In this document: positions 13,777-21,260 of the stretch, piece after piece
How positions within the stretch are numbered: position 1 is the stretch's first letter
Layout: each line of letters starts with the position of its first letter
Assembly (NCBI GenBank): GCA_945888535.1
Contig: CAMDAN010000036.1
Span: 1 to 21,260 of the forward strand
DNA length: 21,260 nucleotides
Direction of reading: 5' to 3'
Origin: Bordetella parapertussis
Lineage (GTDB): Bacteria > Pseudomonadota > Gammaproteobacteria > Burkholderiales > Burkholderiaceae_C
Made by a program: the position numbers and the translations under genes
Notes under the pieces: model-generated
What the model saw: the letters and a program-made list of their open reading frames with translations, nothing else
The model's database searches: none
What the model was told of the DNA's origin: nothing

Positions 13777-14655
13777 ATGGCTGCTGAAGAAAACGCTGCA
13801 CAACAAGGCTTAACGGCTGGTGAATACATTGGTCACCACCTGACGCATTTGCAAACCCAAAAGCAAACGGGCGTCATCGACTTTTCCGTTCTTAACTTGG
13901 ATTCGCTCTTTTGGTCTATCTTGTTGGGCGTAGTTGGTTTGTTCTTCATGTGGCGGGTGGCTCGCTCGGTGACTTCCGGGGTTCCTGGGCGCATGCAAGC
14001 GGCAGTAGAAATATTGCTTGAGATGGTCGATACCCAAGCCAAAAGCATTGTTCATAACGCCGAGTCCCGTAAATTCGTTGGCCCCTTGGCATTAACGGTG
14101 TTCATCTGGGTGTTTTTGATGAACTCCATGGACTTCTTGCCAGTGGATTTGTTCCACATGATTCTTAGCGTCACCGGCCTTGACCACACCATTCACTATT
14201 TCCGCGTTGTCCCAACGGCTGATCTTTCAACCACCTTGGGAATGTCCTCTGCGGTGTTGCTCGTCTGCCTGTACTACAACATCAAAATCAAGGGCATGGG
14301 CGGCTGGGCGCACGAGCTAGTGACTGCGCCCTTCGGAACCAGTAAAAATCCTATTTTTGCTTTGATTTTGGGTGTGCTCAATTTGGGCATGCAACTCATT
14401 GAATTTACCGCTAAGACTGTTTCGCACGGTATGCGGTTGTTTGGAAATATGTATGCCGGCGAGCTGGTGTTCATGTTGATCGCACTCATGGGTGCGGTTG
14501 GTTTTGGTTCGGCAACGGGCATTGCGCTCTGGTTCGGCCATGTTGTGGCGGGTACCGGTTGGGCACTCTTTCATATTTTGATTGTTGCTTTGCAGGCCTT
14601 TATTTTCATGATGCTGACTTTGGTGTACGTGGGCCAAGCCCATGACCACCACTGA
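13777..14655 (+). CDS. atpB: ATP synthase subunit a (Fo)
   Basis: Subunit a forms the proton half-channels next to the c-ring. The 292 residues contain five or six hydrophobic helices. The essential arginine is Arg220 in SHGMRLFGNMYAGE, and the partner glutamine is Gln274 in VALQAFIFMML. The NSMDFLPVDL loop is typical of proteobacterial subunit a. The N-terminus has a hydrophilic extension with a TAGEYIGHHLTHL segment common in betaproteobacteria. The protein ends in a His-rich DHH. The Shine-Dalgarno is weak. atpE follows after 55 bp. Confidence 0.97.
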   Translation: MAAEENAAQQGLTAGEYIGHHLTHLQTQKQTGVIDFSVLNLDSLFWSILLGVVGLFFMWRVARSVTSGVPGRMQAAVEILLEMVDTQAKSIVHNAESRKFVGPLALTVFIWVFLMNSMDFLPVDLFHMILSVTGLDHTIHYFRVVPTADLSTTLGMSSAVLLVCLYYNIKIKGMGGWAHELVTAPFGTSKNPIFALILGVLNLGMQLIEFTAKTVSHGMRLFGNMYAGELVFMLIALMGAVGFGSATGIALWFGHVVAGTGWALFHILIVALQAFIFMMLTLVYVGQAHDHH

Positions 14656-14710
14656 TTCGGTCAGTCATTTACTTTTGTTTTTTGTTAACTTAAATCCATA
14701 GGAGCTCTAA

Positions 14711-14959
<249 letters not shown>

Positions 14960-14996
14960 GCTTTTTCACCTCACCCCAAAATAGAGAGGTGTTGTT

Positions 14997-15467
14997 GTGA
15001 GTATTAACGCAACATTCTTCGCACAGCTAACGGTGTTCTTCCTGTTGGTGCTGTTCACGATGAAATTCGTGTGGCCCCCGATTGCGAAGGCGCTTGATGA
15101 GCGTGCGCAGAAAATATCCGATGGGCTTGCCGATGCTGATAAAGCAAAGTCAGAGCTGCAAACTGCAAACAAGCGGGTCGAAGACGTTCTGTTGAAAACT
15201 CGTAATGAGTCAGCTGTTGTCTTGGCAGACGCTGGGCGTCGTGCGCAATCCATGGTGGAAGAGGCGAAGATTAAGGCGGCTGAAGAAGGCGTCAAGATCG
15301 TAGCTGCTGCCAAAGTTGAAGCAGAACAGCAGACCTTGAAAGCGCGCGAGCAATTGCGCGAACAAGTGGCTGCATTGGCCGTCAAGGGCGCTGAGCAAAT
15401 CCTTCGCAAAGAAGTCAATGCCAGTGTTCATGCCGACCTGCTCAGCCGTTTGAAAACCGAGTTGTAA
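14997..15467 (+). CDS. atpF: ATP synthase subunit b (Fo)
   Basis: Subunit b is the peripheral stalk. It has an N-terminal membrane helix (about 5-27, [19 protein letters not shown]) followed by the [15 protein letters not shown] hinge and a long charged coiled coil rich in Ala, Glu and Lys to the C-terminus. The length is 156, as in E. coli. The start is GTG 14997, supported by AGAGAGG at 14983-14989 with 7-bp spacing. It lies between atpE and atpH in the usual order. Confidence 0.97.
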   Translation: MSINATFFAQLTVFFLLVLFTMKFVWPPIAKALDERAQKISDGLADADKAKSELQTANKRVEDVLLKTRNESAVVLADAGRRAQSMVEEAKIKAAEEGVKIVAAAKVEAEQQTLKAREQLREQVAALAVKGAEQILRKEVNASVHADLLSRLKTEL

Positions 15468-15476
15468 GAGGACGCT

Positions 15477-16007
15477 ATGGCTGAACTTGCCACTATCGCT
15501 CGCCCTTACGCAGAGGCTCTTTTTAAGGCTTCGGCCTCTGATCTCAATGGCGCTGTAGCTTGGGTGTCGGAGTTGGCAGCGGTTGCTGAAAACTCTGATC
15601 TTCAGCAGTTTGCAGAAAATCCCAAGGCGACTGATACGGAAGTATTTTCAGTCGTCACTGGTGTTGTCAAAACGGCTCTTGATGACCACGCGAAGAACTT
15701 TCTTCGTTTAGTGATTGAGAACGGGCGGTTGAATGCGTTGCCTGAAATTGCCTTGCAATTCAAGCGATTGGTCAATGCGCGTAGCGGCTCTTCTGATGCA
15801 ACGATTTTCAGCGCGTTTCCAATGGACTCCGCAGCGGTAGACCAAGTTGCGCAAACCATTGAAAAGCGCTTTGCTCGCAAACTCAATTTTTCAGTCGAGT
15901 TGCAGCCGGAACTTATCGGTGGCATTCGTGTAGTGGTGGGGGACGAGGTTCTTGACACATCCGTCAAGTCGCGTCTGGAACAAATGAAAGTGGCTCTTAC
16001 TGCTTGA
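15477..16007 (+). CDS. atpH: ATP synthase subunit delta (F1)
   Basis: Delta links the b stalk to the top of the alpha/beta hexamer. The 176-residue product (177 in E. coli) starts [16 protein letters not shown], the family's most conserved segment, and ends with the C-terminal motif [36 protein letters not shown] precedes the ATG. It follows atpF by 9 bp and precedes atpA by 49 bp. Confidence 0.97.
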   Translation: MAELATIARPYAEALFKASASDLNGAVAWVSELAAVAENSDLQQFAENPKATDTEVFSVVTGVVKTALDDHAKNFLRLVIENGRLNALPEIALQFKRLVNARSGSSDATIFSAFPMDSAAVDQVAQTIEKRFARKLNFSVELQPELIGGIRVVVGDEVLDTSVKSRLEQMKVALTA

Positions 16008-16056
16008 GGCATTTGCCTCTTGTTGTGAGCCCAACTAAAGAAAGAAGGAAAGAGTC

Positions 16057-17610
16057 ATGCAACTCAATCCAGCAGAAATTTCTGAACTGATTAAGAGCCG
16101 TATTGAAGGCTTGTCCGCAAAAGCAGACATCCGCAATCAAGGTACGGTTGTTTCCGTAACCGACGGTATTTGCCGCATCCACGGTTTGTCCGATGTGATG
16201 CAGGGCGAGATGCTTGAATTCCCAGCCGGTAGCGATGGTTTGCCCACCTACGGTTTGGCTCTGAATCTGGAACGCGACTCTGTCGGCTCCGTGATTTTGG
16301 GTGAGTACGAACATATCTCTGAAGGCGACACGGTTAAATGTACCGGTCGTATTTTGGAAGTTCCTGTGGGCCCTGAGCTCAAAGGACGTGTTGTTAACGC
16401 GTTAGGCCAGCCTATTGACGGCAAAGGCCCCATTAACGCCAAGATGACCGACGTGATTGAAAAAGTCGCTCCAGGCGTGATCGCCCGTGAGTCGGTGAGC
16501 CAGCCGATGCAAACCGGCCTGAAGTCCATTGACTCCATGGTTCCTGTGGGCCGCGGACAACGTGAATTGATCATTGGTGACCGCCAAACCGGTAAAACAG
16601 CGGTCGCGATTGACGCCATCATCAACCAAAGAGGCCAAGGCGTCACTTGCGTTTATGTAGCCATTGGTCAAAAAGCCTCGTCCGTTAAGAACGTGGTTCG
16701 CGCTCTAGAGCAAGCCGGCGCAATGGAGTACACCATCGTGGTTGCCGCTACCGCTTCAGAATCGGCTGCGATGCAGTTCGTCTCGGCCTATTCGGGCTGC
16801 ACGATGGGCGAATACTTCCGTGACCGCGGTGAAGACGCGTTGATCGTGTATGACGACTTGTCTAAGCAAGCTGTTGCGTACCGCCAAGTGTCATTGCTTT
16901 TGCGCCGCCCACCAGGCCGTGAAGCCTACCCTGGCGACGTGTTCTATCTCCACAGCCGTTTGCTTGAGCGCGCTGCCCGAGTGAATGCCAAATACGTTGA
17001 AGACTTCACCAAAGGTGCGGTTAAAGGCAAAACAGGTTCATTGACGGCTCTGCCCATCATTGAAACCCAGGCTGGCGACGTGTCTGCTTTCGTTCCAACC
17101 AACGTGATTTCGATCACTGACGGCCAGATCTTCTTGGAAACCTCCTTGTTTAACGCAGGTATCCGCCCAGCGATTAACGCCGGTATCTCGGTGTCTCGCG
17201 TCGGTGGTGCCGCTCAAACGAAATTGGTGAAAAACTTGTCCGGTGGTATCCGTACCGACTTGGCCCAGTACCGTGAATTGGCTGCGTTTGCGCAGTTCGC
17301 ATCCGATTTGGATGAAGCCACTCGCAAGCAATTGGACCGTGGCGCTCGCGTCACTGAGTTGCTCAAGCAAGCCCAGTACAGCCCGCTGACGATCAGTTTG
17401 ATGGGAGCCACTTTGTTTGCTGTCAACAAAGGCTTTATGGACGATGTTGAAGTTAAGAAAGTCCTGTCTTTCGAGAGCGGCTTGCACGCCTACCTTAAAG
17501 ACAAGCACGCAGCATTGTTGGCCAAGTTAGAAGCCGATAAAGCGATGGACAAGGATGCCGAGGCTGAATTGAACACCGCAATCACGGCCTTCAAAAAGAC
17601 CTTCGCGTAA
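16057..17610 (+). CDS. atpA: ATP synthase subunit alpha (F1)
   Basis: Alpha forms the non-catalytic nucleotide sites of F1. The 517 residues show the N-terminal beta-barrel domain and the P-loop GDRQTGKT (174-181). They also show the [17 protein letters not shown] segment and the [10 protein letters not shown] loop, which holds the arginine finger that reaches into the beta active site. The C-terminal helical domain ends TAFKKTFA. The length matches the family. AAAGAAGGAAAGAG is the Shine-Dalgarno region. It is 15 bp before atpG. Confidence 0.99.
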   Translation: MQLNPAEISELIKSRIEGLSAKADIRNQGTVVSVTDGICRIHGLSDVMQGEMLEFPAGSDGLPTYGLALNLERDSVGSVILGEYEHISEGDTVKCTGRILEVPVGPELKGRVVNALGQPIDGKGPINAKMTDVIEKVAPGVIARESVSQPMQTGLKSIDSMVPVGRGQRELIIGDRQTGKTAVAIDAIINQRGQGVTCVYVAIGQKASSVKNVVRALEQAGAMEYTIVVAATASESAAMQFVSAYSGCTMGEYFRDRGEDALIVYDDLSKQAVAYRQVSLLLRRPPGREAYPGDVFYLHSRLLERAARVNAKYVEDFTKGAVKGKTGSLTALPIIETQAGDVSAFVPTNVISITDGQIFLETSLFNAGIRPAINAGISVSRVGGAAQTKLVKNLSGGIRTDLAQYRELAAFAQFASDLDEATRKQLDRGARVTELLKQAQYSPLTISLMGATLFAVNKGFMDDVEVKKVLSFESGLHAYLKDKHAALLAKLEADKAMDKDAEAELNTAITAFKKTFA

Positions 17611-17625
17611 AGCGAGGAGCAGCAT

Positions 17626-18501
17626 ATGGCAGCAGGTAAGGAAATACGCGGCAAGATCAAATCGGTGGAAAACACCAAGAAGATCACCAAAGCCATGGAG
17701 ATGGTCGCCGCATCCAAAATGCGCAAAGCGCAAGAACGGATGCGTGCGGCTCGCCCCTACAGCGAAAAAATTTGCGCCATCGCATCCCATTTGGGACAAG
17801 CCAACCCAGAGTACACCCACGCATTTATGCGTACCAACGATGCAAAATCTGCGGGCTTTGTGGTGGTAACGACGGACAAAGGTTTGTGTGGTGGCATGAA
17901 CACCAACATCTTGCGCGGCGTGACTGCAAAGATACGTGAATTGCAAGGGGCTGGTGTGACTGCCCAATCAGTGGCCATCGGTAACAAAGGCTTGGGCTTT
18001 TTAAACCGATCGGGCGCTCCTGTGATCGCTCAGGTTACGCAGTTGGGTGATACGCCGCATCTAGAAAAGCTGATCGGACCGGTCAAAGTTTTGCTTGATG
18101 CGTATACGCAAGGCAAAGTGAATGCGGTCTATCTTTGCTACACCAAATTTATCAACACGATGAAGCAAGAGCCTGTGATTCAACAGCTTTTGCCTTTGTC
18201 TGCTGAGCAAATGGAAAGCGATGCCAAGGCGCATGGGTCGCATGGATGGGATTACATCTATGAACCAGATGCGCAATCGGTTATCAATGACTTATTAAAC
18301 CGCTATGTGGAGGCTTTGGTCTACCAAGCGGTTGCAGAGAATATGGCATCCGAGCAATCGGCACGTATGGTCGCTATGAAAGCGGCAACCGACAACGCTG
18401 GAAGCGTGATTGGCGAGCTCAAGTTGATTTACAACAAGACCCGCCAAGCAGCGATTACAAAAGAGTTGTCAGAAATTGTGGCCGGTGCAGCGGCGGTTTA
18501 A
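17626..18501 (+). CDS. atpG: ATP synthase subunit gamma (F1)
   Basis: Gamma is the central rotor shaft. The 291 residues contain the N-terminal coiled-coil helix [20 protein letters not shown] and the conserved [11 protein letters not shown]. The DKGLCGGMN loop follows, and the C-terminal helix runs [19 protein letters not shown] (here [20 protein letters not shown]) to the end. The GCGAGGAGCAGCAT before ATG is a strong ribosome site. It lies between atpA and atpD, with a 58-bp spacer before the latter. Confidence 0.98.
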   Translation: MAAGKEIRGKIKSVENTKKITKAMEMVAASKMRKAQERMRAARPYSEKICAIASHLGQANPEYTHAFMRTNDAKSAGFVVVTTDKGLCGGMNTNILRGVTAKIRELQGAGVTAQSVAIGNKGLGFLNRSGAPVIAQVTQLGDTPHLEKLIGPVKVLLDAYTQGKVNAVYLCYTKFINTMKQEPVIQQLLPLSAEQMESDAKAHGSHGWDYIYEPDAQSVINDLLNRYVEALVYQAVAENMASEQSARMVAMKAATDNAGSVIGELKLIYNKTRQAAITKELSEIVAGAAAV

Positions 18502-18532
18502 TCCGCTAAGTACAGGTCTGTAAAAGTTCTAG

Positions 18533-19975
<1,443 letters not shown>

Positions 19976-19978
19976 GCC

Positions 19979-20395
19979 ATGAACACCATCCGCGTTGATG
20001 TGGTCAGTGCTGAAGAGTCCATCTTCTCTGGGGAGGCGCGTTTTGTGGCTGTTCCCGGAGAGTCGGGCGAGCTGGGAATTTATCCGCGCCACACGCCGCT
20101 GATTACGCGTATCAAACCCGGATCAGTGCGCATTCAAAAGGCCGACGGCAGTGAAGAGTTCGTGTTCGTAGCTGGTGGCATTATTGAAGTGCAACCTAAC
20201 TGCGTTACGGTTCTTTCTGATACCGCTATTCGGGGTAAAGACCTGGACGAAGAAAAAGCCAATGAAGCACGGGCTTTGGCCCAAGAAGCTTTGAAAAATG
20301 CTAAAAGCGAAATCGATTTGGCCATCGCCCAGTCTGAGCTTTCTACCTTGGTCGCCCAAATTGCAGCGTTGCGACGCTTCCAACATAAGCGCTAA
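19979..20395 (+). CDS. atpC: ATP synthase subunit epsilon (F1)
   Basis: Epsilon binds gamma and can inhibit ATP hydrolysis through its C-terminal helices. The 138-residue product has the beta-sandwich start [15 protein letters not shown], the conserved [18 protein letters not shown] loop, [11 protein letters not shown] and a two-helix C-terminal domain. The start ATG is 3 bp after the atpD stop, so translation is coupled. It is the last gene of the operon; a terminator follows 30 bp later. Confidence 0.98.
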   Translation: MNTIRVDVVSAEESIFSGEARFVAVPGESGELGIYPRHTPLITRIKPGSVRIQKADGSEEFVFVAGGIIEVQPNCVTVLSDTAIRGKDLDEEKANEARALAQEALKNAKSEIDLAIAQSELSTLVAQIAALRRFQHKR

Positions 20396-20427
20396 GACTT
20401 CCAGGCATTCGATGCCTTTAGAACAAG

Positions 20428-20455
20428 AACCGCCACTCCGGCGGTTTTTGTTTTT
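20428..20455 (+). terminator. Rho-independent terminator of the atp operon
   Basis: AACCGCC (20428-20434) and GGCGGTT (20440-20446) form a 7-bp perfect stem with a 5-nt loop (ACTCC). A T-rich run TTTTGTTTTTG follows. It stands 33 bp after the atpC stop and separates the operon from the hydrolase gene. Confidence 0.9.
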
Positions 20456-20490
20456 GTGGGTAGGATAATCTCCAAATAGAAAAAATACCC

Positions 20491-21260
20491 ATGAAATACA
20501 CGCCACCCGCTTGGTTACCAGGGGGGAATTTACAAACCATATACGCCGCGCGAGTCGCCCAAACCTTCGTGGGTGCTGCGCCCGTGTACCGCCGCGAGCG
20601 CTGGACGACCCCGGACGCCGACTTCATTGATCTCGATTGGCTCGCAGATGAATCCCCAAGCGATAAACCTTTGGTGGTCTTGTTTCATGGACTGGAAGGC
20701 ACCTCGCAAAGCCATTACGCCCTGGCGTTTGCCAGCTATTGCCGGTTAAACGGGCTGGCGTATGTCGTGGTTCACTTCAGAGGGTGCAGTGGTGAAATCA
20801 ACCTGGCTCCGCGGGCATACCACTCGGGTGATTTTGAAGAAATTGACTGGATCCTTAAAAGAATTCGTAGTACCCGAACAGGCCCCATCTTCTGCGTCGG
20901 TATCTCTTTGGGCGGCAATGCCTTATTGCGTTGGGCCCAAGAAGCGGGTGAGTCAGCAAAACAAACGGTGAGCGCGGTCGCAGTCGTGTGCTCCCCGATT
21001 GATTTAGCTGCCAGTGGAATGGCAATAGGCAAAGGGTTCAATCGGCACGTTTACACGCGCATGTTTTTGAAAACGATGCGACCTAAGGCGCTGCTGAAAC
21101 TGAAACAATTTCCAGGGCTATTCGCTAAAGCTGCAATGGACGATGCACGAGACTTGTATGATTTTGATAACGTCTTTACGGCGCCGCTGCATGGGTTTAA
21201 AAACACCGAAGACTATTGGAAAAGAGCGTCTGCCAAACCGCGCCTCAGTGAAATCAAAAT
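20491..21260 (+). CDS. YheT-type alpha/beta hydrolase (3' end outside window)
   Basis: The frame opens at ATG 20491 (MKYTPPAWLPGGNLQTIY) and runs to the window edge without a stop, giving 256 residues. The N-terminal PPAWLPGGNLQTI is typical of the YheT/COG0429 (ABHD1/3-like) hydrolases. VLFHGLEG carries the oxyanion HG, FRGCSGE follows the next strand, and the nucleophile elbow is GISLGG with Ser139. Asp and His of the triad would lie in the missing part or near the end. The substrate is unknown; an esterase is likely. No Shine-Dalgarno is visible before the ATG. Confidence 0.9.
   Translation, partial: MKYTPPAWLPGGNLQTIYAARVAQTFVGAAPVYRRERWTTPDADFIDLDWLADESPSDKPLVVLFHGLEGTSQSHYALAFASYCRLNGLAYVVVHFRGCSGEINLAPRAYHSGDFEEIDWILKRIRSTRTGPIFCVGISLGGNALLRWAQEAGESAKQTVSAVAVVCSPIDLAASGMAIGKGFNRHVYTRMFLKTMRPKALLKLKQFPGLFAKAAMDDARDLYDFDNVFTAPLHGFKNTEDYWKRASAKPRLSEIK

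Overview
The window is chromosomal DNA from a betaproteobacterium, most likely of the order Burkholderiales and probably Comamonadaceae-like. Evidence: the 109-residue L22 and tailed S3, the EIIA-Man/HPr/EI phosphorelay without a permease, the divergent lipA-lipB-DUF493 and atp gene sets, and the sequence style of the ribosomal and ATP synthase subunits. This placement is inference from protein character; no phylogeny was run.

Layout. (1) 1-3300: end of the S10 ribosomal-protein operon (rplB partial, rpsS, rplV, rpsC, rplP, rpmC, rpsQ), closed by a strong hairpin terminator. (2) 3342-5494: a Prx5-type peroxiredoxin, a convergent GNAT acetyltransferase, a TlpA-type membrane-anchored thioredoxin and a divergent putative lipoprotein. 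(3) 5491-9265: an MFS transporter followed by a compact PTS phosphorelay (EIIA-Man, HPr, EI) with no EIIB/EIIC, which suggests a regulatory rather than a transport role. (4) 9266-11056: a small accessory island holding two unrelated type II toxin-antitoxin modules (TumE/TumA-like and DinJ/YafQ-like). A displaced second copy of the lipA 3' end lies between them. (5) 11057-13115: lipA, lipB and a DUF493/YbeD gene on the minus strand, forming the lipoate synthesis unit. (6) 13200-20455: the complete atp operon atpIBEFHAGDC (F1Fo ATP synthase) with its terminator. (7) 20491-end: the 5' part of a YheT-type alpha/beta hydrolase.

The most notable region is 9.3-11.3 kb. The last ~75 codons of lipA occur twice as direct repeats exactly 950 bp apart, about 91% identical with nearly all differences synonymous. 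The DinJ/YafQ module fills the space between them. This looks like insertion of a small toxin-antitoxin unit that carried a related lineage's lipA end and used it to keep the host gene intact, leaving the former end behind as a fragment. The neighbouring TumE-like toxin has a promoter with a repeated operator motif and no canonical start codon downstream of it. The remainder is conserved housekeeping sequence.
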